A stretch of DNA of 64,000 nt from Paraburkholderia sabiae (GTDB lineage Bacteria > Pseudomonadota > Gammaproteobacteria > Burkholderiales > Burkholderiaceae). A model generated the notes under the pieces. That model did not search any database, was not told the DNA's origin, and saw only the letters and a program-made list of their open reading frames with translations. The stretch is from assembly GCF_030412785.1 (NCBI RefSeq), contig NZ_CP125295.1:2976001-3040000 (forward strand), given 5' to 3'. Positions 1 through 7,406 of this stretch are shown piece by piece. The stretch's first letter is position 1. Each line of letters opens with the position of its first letter. A program made the position numbers and the translations under genes.

Positions 1-2
1 TG

Positions 3-1049
3 GCGATCATGGTGGCGAGCTTCCGGGTTTCGGTGGAAGACTGGCTCGCGCATCTGCTATCCGCCGACGTCTACGTGCGCGTCGCGCCGAACGGCGACAC
101 AGGCGGGCTGAATCCGCAGCAGCAAACGATGCTTGCCGCCACGCGCGGCATCCGCCACGCGGCGTTCGCGCGCACGTCGCAACTGACGCTCGATCCGTCA
201 CGGCCGTCAGTCGCGCTGCTCGCGCGCGAAATCGATGCCGCCGATCCCGGCTCCAACTTGCAAATCACAGGCGCGACCTTTCCGCCGTCCGCGTTGCGCG
301 AAGGCGAGACACCCGTGTGGGCGTCGGAGGCGATGGTCGATCTGTATGGTTATCACGTCGGTCAACGGCTGACGCTGCCGATCGGAGAACACGGCACGCG
401 CGTCGTCGTGGCGGGCATCTGGCGCGACTATGTGCGGCAGACAGGCGCTCTGGAAATCCGTCTCGCCGACTACCGGCGCCTGACGGGCGACACCAGCGTC
501 ACCGACGCCGCTCTCACGCTCGAACCCGGCGTCAGCGCCGCGCAGGCAATCGCCGCGATGCGCGCGCTGCCATTCGCGAGCGCGCTCGACTTCGCGCAAC
601 CGGGCGATATCCGCGCGCGCACCTTGACCATCTTCGACCGCAGCTTTGCCGTCACGTATCTGCTGGAGGCCGTGGCCATCGTGATCGGACTGTTCGGCGT
701 GGCCGCGACGTTTTCCGCGCAGACCCTGTCGCGTTCGCGCGAGTTCGGCATGCTGCGTCATGTAGGCGTGACGCGCGGACAGATCCTCACGCTGCTCGCG
801 ACGGAAGGCGGCATGCTCACCGCGCTCGGCATCGCGATGGGTTGCGTGCTCGGCTTCGCGATCAGCCTGATTCTCGTGTTCGTCGTCAATCCGCAGTCGT
901 TTCACTGGAGCATGTCGCTGCACGTGCCGTGGCTGCTGCTGTCGGTGCTCGCGCTCGTGATGCTCGCGTCGTCGTGTACGACGGCTGTCGCGGCGGGTCG
1001 CCGGGCCGTTTCCGTCGATGCCGTGCGCGCCGTCAGGGAGGACTGGTGA
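3..1049 (+). CDS. ABC transporter permease, FtsX family (C-terminal part; 5' end outside the window)
   Basis: The frame is open to the left edge, so this is the C-terminal part (about 348 residues) of a longer inner-membrane protein. The visible start resembles the membrane exit of an FtsX core, followed by a periplasmic domain of about 200 residues. A membrane pair then flanks the cytoplasmic segment with 'SREFGMLRHVGVTRGQ', the usual FtsX/MacB coupling helix, and a last membrane segment precedes the stop. FtsX-type permeases of this kind work in lipoprotein or lipid export with a separate ATPase, which would lie upstream. The stop overlaps the next start (TGATG), so the two are translationally coupled. 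Substrate unknown. Confidence 0.85.
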   Translation, partial: AIMVASFRVSVEDWLAHLLSADVYVRVAPNGDTGGLNPQQQTMLAATRGIRHAAFARTSQLTLDPSRPSVALLAREIDAADPGSNLQITGATFPPSALREGETPVWASEAMVDLYGYHVGQRLTLPIGEHGTRVVVAGIWRDYVRQTGALEIRLADYRRLTGDTSVTDAALTLEPGVSAAQAIAAMRALPFASALDFAQPGDIRARTLTIFDRSFAVTYLLEAVAIVIGLFGVAATFSAQTLSRSREFGMLRHVGVTRGQILTLLATEGGMLTALGIAMGCVLGFAISLILVFVVNPQSFHWSMSLHVPWLLLSVLALVMLASSCTTAVAAGRRAVSVDAVRAVREDW

Positions 1050-2158
1050 TGCAGCGCCATTTCCTTCCGCTCGCGCTTGCCGCTTTGCTCGGCGTTTCCG
1101 CAGTGTTCGCGGCGCAACCTCAGTTCGCAACCGTCACGCCCGACAAGCGCGTCGAACTGCCCGGCGATACGGGCGCGCATCCGGAGTTTCGCACCGAATG
1201 GTGGTACGCGACGGGTTGGCTCGATACGCCCGATCATCAGCCGCTCGGTTTTCAGATCACGTTCTTCCGCTCCGCGACGGGCCATCCCGCCGACGATCCG
1301 AGCGCGTTCGCGCCGACACAGCTGATCATTGCGCACGCCGCGCTCAGCGATCCGAAGCTCGGCCGGCTCGTGCACGATCAGAAGATCGCGCGGCAAGGCT
1401 TCGGACTCGCCTACGCAAAGCCCGGCAATACCGACGTCCAGCTCGACACGTGGCGCATGGTCCGCGCGCCGGACGGCCATTACGACGTAACCGCCGATGC
1501 CGCCGGCTTCGCGCTGCATCTGACATTCACGCCGACGCAAGCGCCGCTGCTTCAGGGCGACAACGGCTACTCGCGCAAGGGGCCGCTGCCGGAACAGGCG
1601 AGCTACTACTACAGCGAGCCGCAGTTGCGCGTCACGGGCAGCGTCACGCGCCCCGCCGCCGATGGCGCGAGCCGCGCTGCCACGCCGACGCCCGTCACGG
1701 GCAGCGCGTGGCTCGATCACGAATGGTCGAGCACGCTGCTCGCAAGCGATGCCGTCGGCTGGGACTGGCTCGGCGCGAATCTGTCGGACGGCGCGGCTCT
1801 GATGGCGTTCAAGGTCCGCGCCGCCGACGGTCACGCCGTCTGGGCGCACGCCGCGCTGCGCAGCGCCGACGGTCAGGTGAAGCAATACGGCCCCGCCGAC
1901 GTCGACTTCACACCGACGCGCCAATGGCGCTCACCGCGCACGGGCACGCAATATCCCGTGGCGACTGTCGTCCGGACGGGCGATGTTCGCTGGCAACTTG
2001 CGCCTTTGCTCGACGACCAGGAACTGGACTCGCGCGATTCGACGGGCGCGCTGTACTGGGAAGGCGCCGTCATTTTGACGCGCGACGGCAAACAGGCGGG
2101 ACGCGGCTATCTCGAACTCACCGGCTACGGCAAAAAACTCCGGCTCGAACGGCGCTGA
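1049..2158 (+). CDS. Lipocalin-like (AttH/CrtC-type) exported protein
   Basis: A 369-residue protein with a signal peptide (about residues 1-21, ending AVFAA). It carries family landmarks: 'EWWYATGWLD' (about residue 49), 'QITFFRS', 'AWLDHEWSS' and 'GWDWLGANL'. This family (AttH, related to carotenoid 1,2-hydratase CrtC) has two lipocalin-like barrels; many copies sit directly behind an FtsX-type permease, as here. The ATG overlaps the permease stop, fixing the start and implying one transcript. It probably acts in the periplasm with the transporter on a hydrophobic substrate. Annotation as a carotenoid hydratase is likely a family artefact, since no carotenoid genes are present. Confidence 0.85.
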   Translation: MQRHFLPLALAALLGVSAVFAAQPQFATVTPDKRVELPGDTGAHPEFRTEWWYATGWLDTPDHQPLGFQITFFRSATGHPADDPSAFAPTQLIIAHAALSDPKLGRLVHDQKIARQGFGLAYAKPGNTDVQLDTWRMVRAPDGHYDVTADAAGFALHLTFTPTQAPLLQGDNGYSRKGPLPEQASYYYSEPQLRVTGSVTRPAADGASRAATPTPVTGSAWLDHEWSSTLLASDAVGWDWLGANLSDGAALMAFKVRAADGHAVWAHAALRSADGQVKQYGPADVDFTPTRQWRSPRTGTQYPVATVVRTGDVRWQLAPLLDDQELDSRDSTGALYWEGAVILTRDGKQAGRGYLELTGYGKKLRLERR

Positions 2159-2312
2159 GGCCCGTCCGTATTGGTTGATAAGGGAAAACCCTTAAAAATG
2201 GAAAAGTCACTTCCACCGGGAGGTCTTAATCTTAAGCGGCTACATACCTACACTGGCTTCACTGATTGCGAACAGGGCTGTTCGCAAAGTCAAAAGCAAG
2301 TTGGAGGTCATC

Positions 2313-2624
2313 ATGAAGTCGCTCATCAAGGCTGTTGCCATCGCTGCTGTGCTCGCTATCCCCGCGGTATCGTTCGCCCAGTCGAACCAGCCCATCACCC
2401 GCGCGCAGGTTCGCGCCGAACTGGTCCAACTGGAAAAGGCCGGCTATCGTCCGGGTGCAGGCACGGAAGCGCACTATCCCGATGAACTGCAAGCCGCGCA
2501 GGCACGCGTGAACGCCGAGAACGGCGCAGCGAGCGGCTACGGCGGCGTCGCGAACGGCGTGTCGCAAGCGGGCCGCCCGGGCGTCTCGGCTGCCGACTGG
2601 AACGCGATGTACAACCGTCCGTAA
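2313..2624 (+). CDS. DUF4148 exported protein
   Basis: A 103-residue protein with a clear signal peptide ('MKSLIKAVAIAAVLAIPAVSFAQ'-like leader, cleaved near residue 22). The mature part contains 'ITRAQVRAELVQLEKAGYRP', the DUF4148 signature common in Burkholderiaceae, and a Gly-rich tail. The ATG at 2313 is chosen because GGAGG stands 5 bases upstream; a TTG further up would lie over this ribosome site. Function unknown. It lies alone between the transporter pair and a convergent dehydrogenase gene. Confidence 0.88.
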   Translation: MKSLIKAVAIAAVLAIPAVSFAQSNQPITRAQVRAELVQLEKAGYRPGAGTEAHYPDELQAAQARVNAENGAASGYGGVANGVSQAGRPGVSAADWNAMYNRP

Positions 2625-2653
2625 CCCGCTTCGTCGTCGAGTCCCGTTCGCCG

Positions 2654-3982
2654 CTATTTCGCGCCCGCCGTTCCCGTCGCGGGTGCGATTCGCCAGACCG
2701 TGTTGCCGACGTCGTCGGCAACGAGCAGCGCACCGCGCGCATCGAGCGCGACACCGACGGGCCGCCCGAGCGCGTGCCCGTCCGGTGTCAGAAAGCCGGT
2801 CAGAAAATCCTCCGGACCGCCCGCCGGCTCGCCCTTCCTGAACGGCACGAAAATCACCTTGTATCCCGCGTACGGCTTCCGGTTCCACGAACCGTGTTGT
2901 CCGATAAATGCGCCGCCGCGATACCGATCCGGAAACAGCTTCGCGTCGTAAAACGCGAGTCCCAGCGACGCCGTGTGATTGCCGAGCGCGTAATCCGGCG
3001 CGATGGCCCGTGCGACCATCTCCGGGTTCTGCGGCTTCACGCGCGTATCGACGTGCGCGCCGTAGTAGCTGAACGGAAAGCCGTAGAACGCACCCTCCTT
3101 CACCGACGTCATGTAATCCGGCACGAGATTGTTGCCGAGTTCGTCGCGTTCGTTGACGGCCGTCCACAGCGCGCCCGATTGCGGTTGCCACGCCATGCCG
3201 TTCGGGTTGCGCAGCCCTGTCGCGAACGGGCGCATCGTGCCGCTCGCGATATCGAATTCGACGATGCGCGCGCGATCCGCTTCCGCGTCGACGCCGTTTT
3301 CGGCGGCATTGCTGTTCGATCCGACCGTGATGTAGAGGCGCTTGCCGTCGCGGCTCGCGAGAATGTTCTTCGTCCAGTGATGATTGATCGGCCCGGCAGG
3401 CAGATCAGCGATCTTCACGCCTTGCGATTCGACGCGCGTGTCGCCGATGCCGTAGTCGAAGCGCAACAGCGCGTCCGTATCGGCGACATACAGCTGGTTA
3501 CCGATCAGCGCCATGCCGAACGGCGAATGCAGGTTGTCGATGAACACGCTTTGCGTTTCCGCGATGCCGTCGCCATCTGCGTCGCGCAGCAGCACGATCC
3601 GGTCGGGGCTCGGCACGCCTGCGCCCGCGCGTTTCTGGAACTGCTTCGTGATCCAGCCGACGATCCCGCGCCCCGTGTCGTGCGGCTGCGGCGTGTTGGT
3701 TTCGGCGACCAGCACGTCGCCGTTCGGCAGCGTGTAGAGCCAGCGCGGATGCTCCAGATTCGTGGCGAACGGCGTCACGGCGAAGCCGGGCGGCGCAGTC
3801 GGATGCGAGCCCGACGGACGCGCTTCGACGGGCGCGACGTGGACCGTCGGGACGAGCGAGGTGTCGGGCGCGGGCAATGTCGGCGACGGGCCGAAGCTCG
3901 CTTCTTCGGGCGCCGTCGATGGCGTGGCGCACGCGGCGAGCGGAATGACCAGGATCGCGGTAAGAGTCGGATGGACGCGCAT
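2654..3982 (-). CDS. Sorbosone/glucose dehydrogenase-like beta-propeller lipoprotein
   Basis: A 442-residue protein with a lipoprotein signal ('VIPLAAC', lipid Cys about residue 19). The rest matches the soluble PQQ-dependent sugar dehydrogenase / L-sorbosone dehydrogenase family: 'FATNLEHPRWLYTLPNGDVLVAETN' opens the propeller in two parts, then come 'SPFGMALIGNQLYVADTD', 'LRNPNGMAW', 'NERDELGNN', 'GQHGSWNRKPYAGY' and 'PVGVALDARGALLVADD'. Proteins of this type oxidise aldoses or sorbosone in the periplasm with PQQ. Substrate and cofactor use cannot be told here, and no PQQ biosynthesis genes are seen in the window. It converges on the DUF4148 gene with a gap of 29 bases. Confidence 0.85.
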   Translation of the reverse strand: MRVHPTLTAILVIPLAACATPSTAPEEASFGPSPTLPAPDTSLVPTVHVAPVEARPSGSHPTAPPGFAVTPFATNLEHPRWLYTLPNGDVLVAETNTPQPHDTGRGIVGWITKQFQKRAGAGVPSPDRIVLLRDADGDGIAETQSVFIDNLHSPFGMALIGNQLYVADTDALLRFDYGIGDTRVESQGVKIADLPAGPINHHWTKNILASRDGKRLYITVGSNSNAAENGVDAEADRARIVEFDIASGTMRPFATGLRNPNGMAWQPQSGALWTAVNERDELGNNLVPDYMTSVKEGAFYGFPFSYYGAHVDTRVKPQNPEMVARAIAPDYALGNHTASLGLAFYDAKLFPDRYRGGAFIGQHGSWNRKPYAGYKVIFVPFRKGEPAGGPEDFLTGFLTPDGHALGRPVGVALDARGALLVADDVGNTVWRIAPATGTAGAK

Positions 3983-4057
3983 GGGGCCTCCTGCGTGGAT
4001 TCAGTTGGTGTCTAGCAAGCGTCCTGCCCAGCGTTTTATCCGGCTTACCCGGCGATA

Positions 4058-4110
4058 TCTATCCACAGAAATTGTTGAGAGGCTTGTGGATAAGCTTGGG
4101 GTAGCTGGCG
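4058..4110. repeat. Intergenic repeat copy A with DnaA-box-like sites
   Basis: Contains TATCCACAG (4060-4068) and a perfect TGTGGATAA (4085-4093, reverse of the DnaA box TTATCCACA). It ends in a 'CGTAAGTCTTTGATG' motif. The segment resembles 4431-4500 in order and sequence. No coding potential is convincing in the surrounding stretch 3983-4667. Confidence 0.6.
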
Positions 4111-4250
4111 TAAGTCTTTGATGTGGTGGGGGTTTGAGGGTGCGGTGCGGAGTGGGGCATCGAAGTGGGCATCGGGTGGTTCGGCTGGGACCGGCGTGTG
4201 GGGAGCGCGACGCGAACGTTCAGTGTGTCGGCACCCTCGGCCTTCGAGGG

Positions 4251-4276
4251 AAAAAAGGGTGGTCGCGAGACCACCC
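4251..4276 (-). terminator. Rho-independent terminator, minus strand
   Basis: GGGTGGTC (4257-4264) pairs perfectly with GACCACCC (4269-4276) around a GCGA tetraloop. Read on the minus strand the hairpin is followed at once by six T (4251-4256). The nearest minus-strand gene upstream ends at 4668, so either it has a 3' untranslated region of about 400 bases or an unannotated short RNA ends here. Confidence 0.75.
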
Positions 4277-4430
4277 AAAACAGCAGCAAGCGAGTTCTCG
4301 GGGTGATCCAGCCTGCGATTTGCATGGTAGTACGAACTATTCTTAACGGACAATCGGACGTGATAAGACAATTTAAAGTCACTTGTTCATACTCGAGAAT
4401 CTTCCTGCGAATCACTCGCGCATACCACGC

Positions 4431-4500
4431 CTTATCCACAGAAACCGTGGAGAAGCCTGTGAGTATCCTGAGCAAGACTCACGCAAGTCCTTGATGCTAT
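4431..4500. repeat. Intergenic repeat copy B with DnaA-box-like site
   Basis: Holds a perfect TTATCCACA (4432-4440), then a diverged second site (TGTGAGTAT, about 4458) and 'CGCAAGTCCTTGATG'. It aligns with copy A at 4058-4110 over roughly 65 bases. Confidence 0.6.
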
Positions 4501-4559
4501 TCGAATTGCTTGCGATGCATCGCGGGTCGGTTGGTCGGCACAAAAAGCTGCGCCCGTCG

Positions 4560-4594
4560 TTATCCACAGATTTTGTTCACAACCCTGTGGACAA
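4560..4594. repeat. Third DnaA-box-like pair
   Basis: Perfect TTATCCACA at 4560-4568 and TGTGGACAA at 4586-4594 (one mismatch), arranged as an inverted pair like copies A and B but without the 'AAGTCCTTGATG' tail. Confidence 0.55.
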
Positions 4595-4667
4595 CACCAG
4601 AACTCACCGCCCATCTACCTGACGCATCACGACTTTTCAGCCCAAACCCATCACGCAGCACGCCACA

Positions 4668-6023
4668 CTACCCCCGTGCATGCACACGCTCACGCGTACC
4701 CTGCAGCCGCTCGCGCACAAACCGAACATGCTCGCGCAACACATAAAAACCGTCGGCATAAGCGAGCGGCATCCGCAGCATGTCCAGCGACGCCTCGATC
4801 CGGTCGAGTTCGGCCAGCAGCCTGGCGCGCTCGTCGGCGGACGAATCGCGCATCGCGTCGCGTTCGATCGCAATCAGCGAACCGTAATAGCGATAGATCC
4901 GCGAACGCACCCGCCAGGTGAACAGCGCGGGAATCAGCCGCAGCGCCGGAAACAGCAGCACGGCAATCGGCAGCAGCAACACCAGCAGACGATCGACCAC
5001 CGTCGCCAGCCAGAACGGCAGCGTGCGGTACAGAAAACTCTTGCCCGACTTGTAGTAGCGCATCGCGTCCTCGCTGATCCGGTATTCCCGGACCACGGGG
5101 TTCGGGAACTGCCCGGCTTTCTGCAGCAAGCCAGCCATGCCGTGCACTTCCTGCGCCGCCTCGATCAGCAGATCGGAAATCGCCGGATGCAGGCTCGCGC
5201 GCGCGACCAGTTCGGCCGTCGGACTGATCAGATGGATCGTCTCGGGCGGAATCCGGCGGCGCAGGTCGAGCACGCCGGGCGGCAGTTCGAGTTCGTCGAG
5301 ATACGGAAAGACGCGCGCGTAGGCGGCCGCCTCGTCGAAGTTCAACACCGAGACGCCCGGAATGCCGAGCAGACGGAGCATCAGCACGCGCGTCGCCGAG
5401 TCGCCGCTCAAGAGCGCCGCATCGACCTGGTTGGAGACGAGCGCCTTCGCGGCGTCGAGTCCGTCGAGCGGCAGCAGCGTCGTCTCGCCGCCCTGCCCGA
5501 TGCCGTTCGCTTCGAGCAGCTTCAGCGACAGCAGGCGCGTGCCGCTGCCCTCGCGGCCGATCGCGATGCGCTTGCCATCCAGATCGGACAGCTGCGTGAC
5601 GCCGCTGCCACGATAGAACACGACGAGCGGCACATAGGTCACGCTGCCGAGCGACATCAGCGACGTCGTATCGCGTCCGCCCGCGACGCCGCCCTGCACG
5701 AGCGCGATATCGACTTTCTGCTTCGGATCGAGCAGCCGGTCGAGGTTCTGCACCGAGCCGTCCGACACCAGCACCTTGAGCGTTACGCCGTTGCGCGCGA
5801 GGATCTTCTTGTACTCCTCGGCGATCTGCATAAAGGAGCTGTCCTGCGGGCCGGCGCTGATCGTGATCGTTCGCGGCGGCGCCGGATCGACGAGCCACAC
5901 GACCAGCCAGATGACCACCGCGAACAGCACCACGAACGGTAACGAGGTCAATGCGAGATCGCGCCACACGGGATGCGTGTGATCGCGAAGGAAGTGCGGA
6001 GAATGCGGACGAAGTCCTTTCAT
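4668..6023 (-). CDS. TAXI-type TRAP solute-binding protein, membrane-anchored
   Basis: A 451-residue protein. An N-terminal membrane segment (about 24-46) is followed by a TAXI-family binding domain beginning 'RTITISAGPQDSSFMQIAEEY', with 'DIALVQGG', 'LDGKRIAIGREGSGTR' and 'VDAALLSGD'. A long hydrophobic stretch (about 335-370) gives a second membrane segment before a charged cytoplasmic tail. Classical TAXI proteins are free periplasmic receptors for TRAP permeases (glutamate and other acids); membrane-anchored versions with no permease beside them are common, and no TRAP permease is found here. Substrate unknown. The next feature upstream is a tRNA gene on the other strand. Confidence 0.85.
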   Translation of the reverse strand: MKGLRPHSPHFLRDHTHPVWRDLALTSLPFVVLFAVVIWLVVWLVDPAPPRTITISAGPQDSSFMQIAEEYKKILARNGVTLKVLVSDGSVQNLDRLLDPKQKVDIALVQGGVAGGRDTTSLMSLGSVTYVPLVVFYRGSGVTQLSDLDGKRIAIGREGSGTRLLSLKLLEANGIGQGGETTLLPLDGLDAAKALVSNQVDAALLSGDSATRVLMLRLLGIPGVSVLNFDEAAAYARVFPYLDELELPPGVLDLRRRIPPETIHLISPTAELVARASLHPAISDLLIEAAQEVHGMAGLLQKAGQFPNPVVREYRISEDAMRYYKSGKSFLYRTLPFWLATVVDRLLVLLLPIAVLLFPALRLIPALFTWRVRSRIYRYYGSLIAIERDAMRDSSADERARLLAELDRIEASLDMLRMPLAYADGFYVLREHVRFVRERLQGTRERVHARG

Positions 6024-6159
6024 GTTCCGGCTCGCCTCCGATGTGCGCCACCGTCAATCGTAGCCGTCTCGCGCGATTCTGTGGAGCCACCTTGCGATGC
6101 CTCCAAACCCCAGCCAGCCGATGCAAAACGACTGGCCACAACAAAATCGCGCGAGGCAC

Positions 6160-6188
6160 TTGCGCGATCGAAAAGGTGTCTCTATAAT
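6160..6188 (+). promoter_or_regulatory. Sigma-70 promoter of tRNA-Val
   Basis: TTGCGC (6160-6165), a 17-base spacer, and TATAAT (6183-6188), with a GC-rich discriminator (CGCGCC) before the tRNA at 6202. Such discriminators are typical of stringently controlled stable-RNA promoters. Confidence 0.8.
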
Positions 6189-6201
6189 TCGCGCCTTCGC
6201 T

Positions 6202-6278
6202 AGGCTCGTAGCTCAGCTGGTTAGAGCACCACCTTGACATGGTGGGGGTCGTTGGTTCGAGTCCAATCGAGCCTACCA
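6202..6278 (+). tRNA. tRNA-Val (anticodon GAC)
   Basis: A 77-base cloverleaf. The acceptor stem AGGCTCG pairs with CGAGCCT, followed by discriminator A and an encoded CCA. The anticodon arm is CCACC-TTGACAT-GGTGG with anticodon GAC, and the T arm contains GGTTCGAGTCC. The gene has its own promoter upstream and a strong terminator downstream, so it is a single-tRNA transcript. Confidence 0.97.
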
Positions 6279-6295
6279 ACGAATATGCAGTACAG

Positions 6296-6332
6296 AAAAG
6301 CGGCAAGCATCTCGTATGCTTGCCGCTTTTTT
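6296..6332 (+). terminator. Terminator of tRNA-Val transcript
   Basis: AAAAGCGGCAAGCAT (6296-6310) pairs with ATGCTTGCCGCTTTT after a five-base loop and runs into six T. Confidence 0.9.
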
Positions 6333-6372
6333 GCATTCTGCGTCCGCGCAACTTTACACGCCACACACCAAC

Positions 6373-6405
6373 AAAAAAGCCGAAGAACAAACCTGTTCTT
6401 CAGCT
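6373..6405 (-). terminator. Terminator of the cyoABCD operon
   Basis: GAAGAACA (6382-6389) pairs with TGTTCTTC (6394-6401) around AACC, extended by AGC/GCT across one mismatch. On the minus strand it ends in T residues (6373-6378), 46 bases past the cyoD stop. Confidence 0.85.
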
Positions 6406-6450
6406 TTCGTTCATCGCGATGCATCGCGCTCTATCGCGCGACGTCCGGGA

Positions 6451-6792
6451 TCAGCGCGACATCATGTTCATGCTGACGTTGTGCATGACCCAAACCGTAC
6501 CGAACACCAGGAACATCACGGCCAGCACGGTGTAGGCAAGGGCGAGCGTGTTCCATCGCTGACCGGACGTCGAGACGCTCATGTGCAGGAAAAACACCAG
6601 ATGCACGACGATCTGCACGACCGCGAGCGCGGCCAGCACGAACGGTGCGGACGGGGCCGGCAGCCAGCCCTGCATCACGATGCCGAACGCTGCCGCCGTC
6701 AACACCACCGCCAGCACGAAGCCGACCACATAGCCGCCGATACCGCCGTGCCCTGCTTCGGCATCGAGCGCATGGGAATTCGAGTGGGCCAT
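6451..6792 (-). CDS. cyoD: Cytochrome bo3 ubiquinol oxidase subunit IV
   Basis: A 113-residue inner-membrane protein with three membrane helices (about 19-41, 47-69, 82-104) and the subunit IV motif 'FFLHMSVSTSGQRWNTLALAYT'. Subunit IV aids assembly of the oxidase and CuB binding. The start ATG overlaps the cyoC stop (TGATG), giving translational coupling at the end of the cyoABCD operon. No cyoE (haem O synthase) follows; a terminator does. Confidence 0.95.
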   Translation of the reverse strand: MAHSNSHALDAEAGHGGIGGYVVGFVLAVVLTAAAFGIVMQGWLPAPSAPFVLAALAVVQIVVHLVFFLHMSVSTSGQRWNTLALAYTVLAVMFLVFGTVWVMHNVSMNMMSR

Positions 6793-7406
6793 CAGACCAT
6801 GCTCCCAAGATAGACAAAAGTGAACACGCAGATCCACACGACATCGAGGAAGTGCCAGAAAAGGCTCAGGCACGTCAGTCGCGTGATTTCGCGCTGCGTC
6901 AGTTGCGGCGCGCGCGCCACCTGGACGGCGAGCACGGCCATCCAGATCAGACCCGTGGCCACGTGCAGGCCGTGCGTGCCGACCAGCACGAAGAACGACG
7001 ACAGGAACGCGCTGCGCGACGGACCCGCGCCCTCCGCGATCAGATGCGAGAACTCGCTCAGTTCCAGCTTCAGAAAGACGGCGCCGAGCACGAACGTGAC
7101 GACCAGCCAGCCGAGCACCGCGCGCGGGCTCTGACGGCGCGCCGCGACCATCGCGAAGCCGTACGTGATGCTGCTGAACAGCAGCGCTGCCGTTTCGAGG
7201 GCAACACCCGGAAGATCGAACAGATCTTTGCCCGTCGGCCCGGCGTTGAACTGATGCGCCATCACGGCGAACGTCGCGAACAACGACGCGAACAGCACGC
7301 AATCGGTCATCAGGTACAGCCAGAAGCCGAACACCGAATGCGATTCGCCATGGTGACCGTGGCCGTCGATCTCGTTCAGGGTTGCGGCATGGACTTTTTG
7401 TAGCAT
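6792..7406 (-). CDS. cyoC: Cytochrome bo3 ubiquinol oxidase subunit III
   Basis: A 204-residue membrane protein with five predicted helices, beginning near '[21 protein letters not shown]' (the canonical subunit III opening). It has '[14 protein letters not shown]' and ends '[19 protein letters not shown]', as in CyoC/COX3 proteins. The ATG at 7406 is set by the one-base overlap with the cyoB stop, and its own stop overlaps the cyoD start. The subunit stabilises the oxidase core; it binds no redox centre. Confidence 0.96.
   Translation of the reverse strand: MLQKVHAATLNEIDGHGHHGESHSVFGFWLYLMTDCVLFASLFATFAVMAHQFNAGPTGKDLFDLPGVALETAALLFSSITYGFAMVAARRQSPRAVLGWLVVTFVLGAVFLKLELSEFSHLIAEGAGPSRSAFLSSFFVLVGTHGLHVATGLIWMAVLAVQVARAPQLTQREITRLTCLSLFWHFLDVVWICVFTFVYLGSMV

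Noticed and set aside
207..1130. Long minus-strand frame across the permease gene and other long opposite frames
   Set aside because: High GC content gives long mirror frames; composition is Arg/Ala-rich and no domain is visible.
4000..4667. Chromosomal or plasmid replication origin
   Set aside because: DnaA-box-like sites are present, but no dnaA, rep, parAB or AT-rich unwinding region; kept only as a repeat finding.
6202..6278. tRNA-Val as an integration site for a mobile element
   Set aside because: No integrase and no direct repeat of the tRNA 3' end was found nearby.
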